Positions 1 through 6,182 of a stretch of DNA of 15,492 nucleotides are shown one piece after another. The stretch is from an uncultured Lysobacteraceae bacterium (lineage in GTDB: Bacteria; Pseudomonadota; Gammaproteobacteria; Xanthomonadales; Xanthomonadaceae). The notes under the pieces are model-generated. The model was not told the DNA's origin. It saw nothing but the letters and a program-made list of their open reading frames with translations, and made no database searches. The stretch covers positions 1 to 15,492 of the forward strand of contig CAMLLG010000084.1 of the NCBI GenBank assembly GCA_946480825.1. Reading direction: 5' to 3'. Position 1 is the first letter of the stretch. Every line of letters starts with the position of its first letter. The position numbers were made by a program, and so were the translations under genes.

Positions 1-388
1 TGAACTCGTGCATCTCGGCGCGGATCCAGTGCACCGCGAACGACACCAGGCGCACACCGATATCGGGGTCGAAGCGCTTCACCGCCTTCATCAGGCCGAT
101 GTTGCCTTCCTGGATCAGGTCGGCCAGCTGCAGGCCGTAGCCGTTGTAGCCGCGGGCGACATGAACCACGAAGCGCAGGTGCGAGAGCACCAGTTCGCGG
201 GCGGCGTCGAGGTCGTTCTGCTGGAGGAAACGACGGGCGAGCGCCTGCTCGTCTTCGGCCGACAGCACCGGAATCTGGTGGACGGCGCCGACATAGGCCT
301 CCAGCGAACCCAGCGGCGACAAACCGCTGAAGGCCGGGACCGGCAGGCTGTTCGGGATCAGTGCGGTGGGGGCGATGGTCGGGTTCAT
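1..388 (-). CDS. rpoH: RNA polymerase sigma-32 factor (heat shock), N-terminal part
   Basis: Reading leftward from the ATG at 386-388, the frame stays open to the window edge and gives 129 residues; the rest of the gene lies outside. Residues 55-80 (around [20 protein letters not shown]) form sigma region 2.1. Residues 87-108 ([10 protein letters not shown] to KRFDP) form the core-binding region 2.2. [19 protein letters not shown] at 111-129 opens regions 2.3-2.4 and is typical of RpoH rather than RpoD. RpoH directs core polymerase to heat-shock promoters (chaperones, proteases). The Shine-Dalgarno sequence is weak: only a GAG lies just upstream of the ATG. The upstream region carries a CIRCE element and a sigma-E-like promoter, listed separately. 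The gene is divergent from the GntR operon at 700. Identity is secure from the conserved region 2. The start is the only ATG in frame with the conserved N-terminus. Confidence 0.95.
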   Translation of the reverse strand, partial: MNPTIAPTALIPNSLPVPAFSGLSPLGSLEAYVGAVHQIPVLSAEDEQALARRFLQQNDLDAARELVLSHLRFVVHVARGYNGYGLQLADLIQEGNIGLMKAVKRFDPDIGVRLVSFAVHWIRAEMHEF

Positions 389-399
389 AGGTCTCGATC

Positions 400-426
400 T
401 TAGCAGTCGGCCGGTTGGAGTGCTAA
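400..426. promoter_or_regulatory. CIRCE element (HrcA operator) upstream of rpoH
   Basis: The + strand reads TTAGCAGTC, nine bases, then GAGTGCTAA. The established CIRCE consensus is TTAGCACTC-N9-GAGTGCTAA, so this site matches 17 of 18 defined positions with exact spacing. It ends 11 bp before the rpoH start codon and overlaps the -10 of the sigma-E-like promoter. HrcA is the heat-labile repressor that normally controls groESL and dnaK operons through this element. Binding here would block rpoH transcription until HrcA is inactivated or titrated. HrcA itself is not in the window, so its presence in the genome is assumed. Confidence 0.85.
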
Positions 427-442
427 AGCCATGGAAAGTTCC
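415..442 (-). promoter_or_regulatory. Candidate sigma-E (RpoE) promoter of rpoH
   Basis: On the minus strand GGAACTT (436-442) is followed after 16 bases by TCCAA (415-419). The sigma-E pattern is GGAACTT, a spacer of about 16, then TCNNA; E. coli rpoH P3 has the same 16-base spacing. The start of transcription would fall near 408, inside the CIRCE, leaving a leader of about 20 nt. The -35 is a full match and the -10 fits the short degenerate consensus. The assignment is from sequence only. Confidence 0.6.
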
Positions 443-661
443 CCAGTGTTCTGTTCATGGGACGTATCGACAGTTGAGTCGACGGGGATGTCCCGGATGC
501 AACCAATCCCACCACGCAGAGCGGCACGGTTTGAGGACGCATGCGCCGATGCCATGCAGTCTTCATGCCGACGCCCTCGCCCTCAAGCGCCATCGGTCAC
601 CCTATCTGTTGGCGTCGTTGCGGGAGATCAAGTCCGGGCTTGACGATGCCGGAATGTCTTG
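427..661. other. Divergent intergenic region between rpoH and the GntR gene
   Basis: Apart from the -35 of the sigma-E-like promoter at its left end, I see no gene and no strong signal until the GntR promoter and operator on the right. Short frames here (for example 431-643 on +) have no Shine-Dalgarno site and no recognisable protein. A TTGACG at 640-645 could be the -35 of the GntR operon promoter. Its best -10 (around 665-671, overlapping the inverted repeat) sits at a longer than ideal spacing, so this promoter is only tentative. Confidence 0.4.
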
Positions 662-684
662 CTGTACTAATACAAATAGTACAG
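662..684. promoter_or_regulatory. Perfect inverted repeat, probable autoregulatory GntR/YtrA operator
   Basis: CTGTACTA (662-669) and TAGTACAG (677-684) are exact reverse complements separated by seven A/T-rich bases. The repeat lies 15 bp upstream of the GntR start codon, where the -10 or first transcribed bases of the operon should be. GntR regulators of the YtrA subfamily bind palindromes built on GTAxTA...TAxTAC half-sites next to their own genes. I therefore read this as the repressor's own operator. No second copy was found in the window. Confidence 0.75.
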
Positions 685-699
685 ATAACGGAGCGCCGC

Positions 700-1110
700 A
701 TGTCCCGCACCAAAGCCCTGATGATCCAGATCGCCACCGGCGATGCCCGACCCATCGGCAGGCAGATCGTGGATGGCGTGCGGATGAAGATCGCCACCGG
801 GGAACTGGCGCCGGGCGACCAGTTGCCCAGCGTCCGTGGCCTGGCCCAACAGTTGACGGTCAATCCGAACACGGTCGCCAAGGCCTATTCCGAACTGGTG
901 ACCGAGGGTTGGCTGGAGGCCCGGCAGGGTCTGGGGCTGTACGTCGCGCCGCCGCGGCAGCGACTGAGCGATGCCGAGCGCGAGCGCCGTTTCGACGAGG
1001 CCGTGCAGCGTTTCGTCCACGACGTGCTGCCGCTGGATGTGGGCATCGATGAAGTGCATGCGCGCATGGATGCCGAATTCAGCGCGCTGACGCCGCGCAA
1101 GACCGCCTGA
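700..1110 (+). CDS. GntR-family transcriptional regulator, YtrA subfamily
   Basis: The product has 136 residues. Residues 11-84 form a GntR winged helix-turn-helix (PIGRQIVDGVRMKIATGEL, then LPSVRGLAQQLTVNPNTVAK as the recognition region, and the wing ARQGLGLYV). Only about 50 residues follow, far too few for the ligand-binding domain of FadR or HutC types. A short helical tail is the mark of the YtrA subfamily, which controls ABC transporter operons. The ATG at 700 is chosen because AACGGAG stands 6-7 bases before it; an ATG at 721 lacks such a site. The next gene begins 14 bp after the stop, so the two are co-transcribed. HpaR1 of Xanthomonas campestris and YtrA of Bacillus are known members of this subfamily; whether this is the ortholog of either cannot be settled here. 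It probably represses its own operon through the inverted repeat at 662-684, with an unknown signal. Confidence 0.9.
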   Translation: MSRTKALMIQIATGDARPIGRQIVDGVRMKIATGELAPGDQLPSVRGLAQQLTVNPNTVAKAYSELVTEGWLEARQGLGLYVAPPRQRLSDAERERRFDEAVQRFVHDVLPLDVGIDEVHARMDAEFSALTPRKTA

Positions 1111-1124
1111 GCCCGGAGCCGACC

Positions 1125-2063
1125 ATGTCGATCACCCAACACGTCAGCCAACAGGCGAGCGAACATGTCATCGAGACCGATGGCCTGAGCAAACGCTACG
1201 GCCGCAAGCTCGCGCTCGATCGTCTCGATCTGCGCATCCCGCGCGGCCGCATCCACGCCATCGTCGGCGCGAACGGCGCCGGCAAGTCCACGCTGTTCCG
1301 GATCCTGCTCGGCTTTCTGGCGCCGAGCGACGGCCAGGCGCGCATCCTCGGCCGCGACAGCCAGCGGCTGACGCCGGAAGATCGCGGCCGCATCGGTTTC
1401 GTCAACGAAGAACACACGCTGCCGGGCTGGATGCGTGTGTCGGCCATCGCCGACATGCATCGCCGCGCGTATCCGCGCTGGAACCCGCGCGCCTACGACG
1501 AGGTCATCGGCCATTACCGCGTGCTGCCGGAGCAGAAGGTCGGGCAACTCTCGCGCGGCGAGCGCGCGGGCTTCAATCTCGCGCTGGCGCTGGCGCAGTC
1601 GCCGGAACTGTTGATCCTGGACGAGCCGACGCTCGGCCTGGACGTGGTCGCGAAGCGCGCGTTCCTGGAATCGCTGATGTACAGCAATGCGGCCGAAGAC
1701 TGCACGGTGATCTACTGCTCGCACCAGATGGAGGAGATCGAACGGGTCGCCGACAACCTGATCATTCTCGAACTCGGGCGGCTGATGCACATGTCGGCGC
1801 CGGAGGAATTCTGTTCGCGGGTCGGCCACTGGGTCGCGGACATTCCATTCAAGGGCCCGGAGCCGGCGACGATTCCCGGTCTGCTGGAACGGCAGCGGCT
1901 CGACGGGCTGCATCACTATTTCGTGCTCGATCAGGACGCCTCGTTCGCCGAGTACCTGCGCGGCGTGGGCGCGCGCTCGGTCCAGCACATGCCTGTGAGC
2001 CTCGATCGCGCGGTCAACGCGTTCCTCGCCAAGAATCACGCCGCGCCTGCGGCGGCGGCCTGA
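1125..2063 (+). CDS. ABC transporter ATP-binding protein
   Basis: The protein has 312 residues. It shows Walker A GANGAGKST (48-56), a signature motif LSRGE (142-146, varying from LSGGQ), Walker B LLILDEPT (162-169) with a D-loop GLD (171-173), and the switch histidine H200 in YCSHQMEE. In the Q-loop region, FVNEEHTLPGW (92-102), glutamate stands where most families have glutamine, as is common in the CcmA/YtrB-like export ATPases. About 100 residues follow the ATPase core, as in drug and peptide-antibiotic exporters. The ATG at 1125 is preceded by CGGAG at a good distance. The gene lies between its probable regulator and a membrane protein that starts 11 bp after its stop, so it most likely powers that permease. 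The substrate is unknown. Confidence 0.93.
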   Translation: MSITQHVSQQASEHVIETDGLSKRYGRKLALDRLDLRIPRGRIHAIVGANGAGKSTLFRILLGFLAPSDGQARILGRDSQRLTPEDRGRIGFVNEEHTLPGWMRVSAIADMHRRAYPRWNPRAYDEVIGHYRVLPEQKVGQLSRGERAGFNLALALAQSPELLILDEPTLGLDVVAKRAFLESLMYSNAAEDCTVIYCSHQMEEIERVADNLIILELGRLMHMSAPEEFCSRVGHWVADIPFKGPEPATIPGLLERQRLDGLHHYFVLDQDASFAEYLRGVGARSVQHMPVSLDRAVNAFLAKNHAAPAAAA

Positions 2064-2074
2064 AGGAGGCGCGC

Positions 2075-3949
2075 ATGGATTCCCTGTTCAAGGCCGAACT
2101 GCTGCGGTTCCGGGTGTGGGCGATCGCCCTCGCGGCGGTGCATTTCGTCGCCCTCGCCTTTCTCACGCGCATGGTCGATCTGGCCCAGCAGCCGTTGGTG
2201 GTGCACTGGACCTTCGGTGCCATCCATGCGGCGATCGGTCTGCTGCTCGGGCTGTACCAGATGGGCACGTATCGCAGGCCGAACGCCTGGCTGAATCTGC
2301 TGCATCGGCCGCTGGCGCCCGGACGCATCGCCGCCGCGCTGATCCTCGCGGCCGCGGCGCTGCTGGCGGTCGCGGTGGCCGTCCCCATCCTGCTGATCGG
2401 CGCGTGGCAGGAGACGATGACGGCGCGCGTGGTCGATCTGCGTCACTGGCTGCTGGCGTTGGCCGGTCTGCAGATCGCGATGATCGGTTATCTCGCCGGC
2501 GCCTACGGCATGCTCGGCGAGCGCCGTTATGCCGCGGCGGGACTGGTCTTCCTGCTGTTGCTGCCGATGTCCTACGCCACCGGTTTCGGTGCGCTGGCGC
2601 TGCAGGCGCTGGCGCTGCTGTGGCTGGCGTCGATGGTGTTCGCCAGTTTCAAGCCGGATCTGGACGCGCCGCCGCGCACGCCCGCGGGCATCGCCGTGGT
2701 GGCGCTGCCGCTGCAGATGGCGGCGTTCCTGCTGATCGTCATGTCGTACTACGGCTTCGAGACGCTGTGGATCGCCGAAGGCTCGCATCCGAACAACACG
2801 CCGGTGCCGCCGCGCGGCGGGCACAACGAAATGGAGAAGGCCGACGAACGCGCACGGATGCGGTTGGCGCTGGAAGGCAGCGCGCATCCGGATGCGCCGT
2901 TGCTGCGCGAACAGATCGCGCTGTCGGAGCCGCTGGGCATTCCCTCGCAGCTGTCGCGCATGCCGCAGCGCAACGAACTGGCGAACGTCGCGCCGATGGA
3001 ATTCGACGATCGCGCCCGCGGCATCCGCTGGGTGTTCAGCCACGACGACATGCGCCTGCACGGTTACGACATCAAGGACCGGCACGCGGTCGGACGGATC
3101 GGGATCGGTGCGGAAGGGGCCGCATTCGCGGCGCCCGCGCTGCCGGCGGGCGCGATGCCCGGCATGGCCGAGGGCGATGCGCTGCTGATCGCCGGCAACA
3201 TCGCCTATCACTACGTCAGCGAGACGCGACAGGTGCTGCCGCGCATCCGCCTGCCGCGCGACGAAGTGTTGATCGGCGCCGGACCGCTCGGCGAGAGTCT
3301 CGGTGCGATCAGCGACCGCGCGCTGTATGTCTACGACGGTCGCGATGCGGTGGAACACCGGCAGGAGATGACGCCGCGCCTGCGCGTGCCGATGCCCGGC
3401 CATTACCGCGATCTCTACACGCTGGAACTGATCGAACTGGTGGACGGCTATCTGATCGTGTTCGGCTACAGCGCCAGCGCCCACAACGAGCAGGGCGTGG
3501 CCCCGTATCAACAGGTGCTGCGCGTGGGCGAAGACGGGCGGGTCGAGACCATCGCGCGGCGCCCGCTGAAGTACGACCTGCCGCTTCTGTACCGCTATCG
3601 CACGTTCCTGACCTCGCCGGCGCTGTGGAAGGCGGGCCAGGCGGCGACGTATCTGTTCGCACCGCCGCTGCCGCTGGAGACGAACGTGCCGGCGCCGATC
3701 CCACGCGGCATCGTGGGGTTCGCGGCGGTGCTGTCGCTGTTGTCGGCGATCGGCGCATGGTGGCGCGGCCGGCGTCTGGCGCTGTCCGCACGTGCGCGTT
3801 TCGGCTGGATCGCGGTCTGTGCGATCGTCGGGCCGCCGGCGCTGGTGTCGCTGTGGTTGCTGTATCGCCCGGTCGAGCGCCGCGTCGATGAGGTGGCGTC
3901 TTCGCCGGTGGCCGGTGGCCCCGGCGTCGCCCCCGCGCGCTCGCCATGA
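2075..3949 (+). CDS. ABC transporter permease-like membrane protein with large extracytoplasmic domain
   Basis: AAGGAGG sits five bases before this ATG. The 624 residues contain about seven hydrophobic segments in the first part (roughly 15-31, 45-62, 85-109, 125-144, 150-167, 173-190, 206-226). A polar domain of about 320 residues (230-543) follows, then two more membrane segments (546-565 and about 577-597). YRRPNAWLNLLHRPL at 66-80 resembles the cytoplasmic loop of YtrC/YtrD and ABC-2 permeases. The polar domain has repeated strand-like units (for example WVFSHDDMRLHGYDI and ALYVYDGRD) that suggest a beta-propeller-like sensor or binding domain, though no named family is evident to me. Its place directly after the ATPase makes it the probable membrane partner. 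It could also be an envelope sensor. Substrate and direction of transport cannot be read from the sequence. Confidence 0.8.
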   Translation: MDSLFKAELLRFRVWAIALAAVHFVALAFLTRMVDLAQQPLVVHWTFGAIHAAIGLLLGLYQMGTYRRPNAWLNLLHRPLAPGRIAAALILAAAALLAVAVAVPILLIGAWQETMTARVVDLRHWLLALAGLQIAMIGYLAGAYGMLGERRYAAAGLVFLLLLPMSYATGFGALALQALALLWLASMVFASFKPDLDAPPRTPAGIAVVALPLQMAAFLLIVMSYYGFETLWIAEGSHPNNTPVPPRGGHNEMEKADERARMRLALEGSAHPDAPLLREQIALSEPLGIPSQLSRMPQRNELANVAPMEFDDRARGIRWVFSHDDMRLHGYDIKDRHAVGRIGIGAEGAAFAAPALPAGAMPGMAEGDALLIAGNIAYHYVSETRQVLPRIRLPRDEVLIGAGPLGESLGAISDRALYVYDGRDAVEHRQEMTPRLRVPMPGHYRDLYTLELIELVDGYLIVFGYSASAHNEQGVAPYQQVLRVGEDGRVETIARRPLKYDLPLLYRYRTFLTSPALWKAGQAATYLFAPPLPLETNVPAPIPRGIVGFAAVLSLLSAIGAWWRGRRLALSARARFGWIAVCAIVGPPALVSLWLLYRPVERRVDEVASSPVAGGPGVAPARSP

Positions 3950-4001
3950 ATTCATTTCACTGAACCCATCCGCCGTCGTGGTCGGCCGATGCGCCGGCCG
4001 C

Positions 4002-4007
4002 AGGAGA
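4002..4007 (+). promoter_or_regulatory. Shine-Dalgarno site fixing the start of the first S9 peptidase
   Basis: AGGAGA lies six bases before the ATG at 4014. The same frame is open upstream to 3792, inside the permease gene. This site, together with the signal peptide that begins at 4014, decides the start. Confidence 0.8.
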
Positions 4008-4013
4008 GTGTCG

Positions 4014-6182
4014 ATGTCGAAGATTGCGAAGACTTTCGCGATGCGGCGGGTCGTGGCCGCAGCCATGGCGGTCGCGCTGTTACCCATCGCCTTGTTCCCC
4101 GTGTGCGCTCGCGTCGCCGCCGCGGACGATCTGCCGGCCGCGCTGCGCGCCGAGCGCGCCCGACCGCCGGCCAAGCTGTTGCCGCGATCCGCGTTCGTGC
4201 TGCACGAACCGCTGTCGTCCGTGGTGCTCTCGGCCGATGGCCGGCAGGTGGCTTGGCTGCATGAGGCCGGGCGCAATCGCGAAGTGTGGACGCGGCCGAC
4301 GCATGGCGGCGCGCCGCGCCGATGGATGCCGCACACCACCGCCGAGCGGCTGCGGTGGAGCCGCGACGGGCGCTGGCTGCTGTTGGAATCGCCGCGACAG
4401 GTGTTCGCGCTGGCGGTCGCGGGTCAGACCGGCAGCGGGATCGTGACGACGCTGGGCGGCACGGATCGCCGCAGGCTGATGGAAATCGACGACACCCGGC
4501 CGGCGGCGGCGATCGTGCTCGAAGCGACGGGACGCAGGACCGACGGCGCGCCCGCGCACTGGTCGTTGTGGCGGATCGATCATCGCGGCCGGCGCACGCC
4601 GCTGCATCGCGACGCGCATCGCATCGTCGGTTACGCGCTCGACGCGCAGGGCAGGCTCGCCTACGTCCAGCGCGTCGAAGGTTCGGCGCTGTCGGTCCGG
4701 CGGATCGAACTCGACGGCCGCCTGCGCGAAGTCGTGCGCTGCACGCAGTTGCGGCGCTGCACGCCACTGGTGCCTACCGCCGATGGTCGCGGTCTGTGGC
4801 TGCGCGGCAACGTCGGCGATGCCGGCGGTTCCGAGCTGGCGCGACTGATCCGCCTCGATGCCGACGGCGCGATGCGGACCGTGCACGGCGATCCGCGCGG
4901 CGAAGCCGATCTCGATGCGCTGGTCTTCGATCCGTCGACGCGTCAGCCGATCATCGCGAGCTATCGCAGCACCGTCGCCGCGAACCATGGTCTGGATGCC
5001 GACGCACGCCGCCACGTGCAGCGCCTCGACGCGCTGTTTCCCGGGCGCGATCCGCGCATCGCGGCGGGCAGCGGTCCAGCTGCCCGCTGGTTGGTCGAGC
5101 TGCGCGCGGGCGATCAGCAGGGCAGCCGCTGGCAGCTCTACGATCCGGTCAGCGGCGTTGCGACGGCGTTGTTCGATGCGAGGCCGCTCGACGCACGGCA
5201 TCGGCGGCCGACCGACTACATCGCCGCCTCCGCGCTCGCGCGCAAGATTCCGGTGCGCTGGCGCGCCGGCGACGGCATGTCGCTGCATGGTTTCGTCCAC
5301 GTGCCGCCCGGCCGCGATGCGGCCACGCTGCCGCTGGTGGTCGCGGTGCACGGCGGCCCGTGGAATCACTGGCGCCCCGAGTACAACGGCATCAGCCAGT
5401 TTCTCGTCAATCGCGGCTACGCGGTGTTCGAACCCAACTTCCGCGGTTCCACCGGCCACGGTCGCGCCTACATGTTCGCCGCCAACGGCGACTTCGGAAA
5501 CGGACGTGTGCAGCAGGACATCGTCGACGGCACCCGGCATCTGCTGGCGTCCGGGATCGGCGACGCGCGACGCGTCGGCATCGTCGGTGCTTCGTTCGGC
5601 GGCTATTCGACCCTGCTCGGCCTGACCTTCCAGCCGGAGCTGTTCAAGGTCGGCGTGGCCTTCGTGCCGCCGCCGGACTTCGCGTGGACGCTGCGCTGGA
5701 TCCTGCGCAACCCGGAATCGCTCGCGCTCGATGGCGTGGTGCCGATGGCGGAGATGATGCGGATGCTGTCGCTGGACACCCGCGACCCCGCGGTGATGGC
5801 GCGGCTGCACGCGCAGTCGCCGCTGGCGAACGCGGCGCGCATGGACCGCCCGCTGCTGCTGGTGGCTGGTGGCGAGGACCGCCGCGTCGGCATCGCCGGC
5901 GTGATCGAATACGCGGCGCGATTGAAGCTGGCAGGCAAGGACGTGAGCCTGCTCGTCGACGCCGATGCCGGCCACGGCAGTCGCGAGCCGGTGGTGCGCG
6001 AAGCCAATCTCTATCTGCTCGAAACGATGCTGCACGCGCATCTCGGCGGCGCGGCGCCGACGGCGCCGGACGCGGCGCTGCATCGCTATCTGGCGATGAA
6101 TCTGCGTCTGTGCGGGCGGCCGCCGGCGCGGATCGAAGGTTGTCCGCGCGCGGCCGACGCTGCAGGGTCCACGGCACGCTGA
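4014..6182 (+). CDS. Exported S9 family (prolyl oligopeptidase) serine peptidase
   Basis: The product has 722 residues. Residues 1-37 are a signal peptide: basic start, hydrophobic core VVAAAMAVALLPIALFPV, and likely cleavage after VAAA. The cysteine at 31 lacks a lipobox. Residues about 60-420 contain repeated propeller-type units (VVLSADGRQVAWL, LRWSRDGRWLLLE). The alpha/beta hydrolase domain follows, with the oxyanion motif HGGP (446-449), nucleophile S527 in GASFGGYS, D622 in GGEDRRV and H654 in AGHG. The spacing of 95 and 32 residues fits S9 acyl-peptidases. Such enzymes cleave short peptides that can enter the propeller. The gene starts 64 bp after the permease stop with its own good Shine-Dalgarno site and no terminator between, so it is probably the last gene of the GntR operon. 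Its final 97 bp overlap the convergent eptA frame. The substrate is unknown; a periplasmic location is inferred. Confidence 0.92.
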   Translation: MSKIAKTFAMRRVVAAAMAVALLPIALFPVCARVAAADDLPAALRAERARPPAKLLPRSAFVLHEPLSSVVLSADGRQVAWLHEAGRNREVWTRPTHGGAPRRWMPHTTAERLRWSRDGRWLLLESPRQVFALAVAGQTGSGIVTTLGGTDRRRLMEIDDTRPAAAIVLEATGRRTDGAPAHWSLWRIDHRGRRTPLHRDAHRIVGYALDAQGRLAYVQRVEGSALSVRRIELDGRLREVVRCTQLRRCTPLVPTADGRGLWLRGNVGDAGGSELARLIRLDADGAMRTVHGDPRGEADLDALVFDPSTRQPIIASYRSTVAANHGLDADARRHVQRLDALFPGRDPRIAAGSGPAARWLVELRAGDQQGSRWQLYDPVSGVATALFDARPLDARHRRPTDYIAASALARKIPVRWRAGDGMSLHGFVHVPPGRDAATLPLVVAVHGGPWNHWRPEYNGISQFLVNRGYAVFEPNFRGSTGHGRAYMFAANGDFGNGRVQQDIVDGTRHLLASGIGDARRVGIVGASFGGYSTLLGLTFQPELFKVGVAFVPPPDFAWTLRWILRNPESLALDGVVPMAEMMRMLSLDTRDPAVMARLHAQSPLANAARMDRPLLLVAGGEDRRVGIAGVIEYAARLKLAGKDVSLLVDADAGHGSREPVVREANLYLLETMLHAHLGGAAPTAPDAALHRYLAMNLRLCGRPPARIEGCPRAADAAGSTAR

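Noticed and set aside
8..403. 131-codon plus-strand frame at the left edge
   Set aside because: It is antisense to the conserved region 2 of rpoH, which explains every base better.
4101..4110. Lipoprotein cysteine in the first S9 peptidase signal peptide (FPVC)
   Set aside because: The residue before the cysteine is Val rather than Gly, Ala or Ser, and a better signal peptidase I site (VAAA) follows.
2036..4339. 767-codon minus-strand frame opposite the permease
   Set aside because: Composition is dominated by Arg, Gln and His with no recognisable fold; the + strand permease has a perfect Shine-Dalgarno site and membrane segments.
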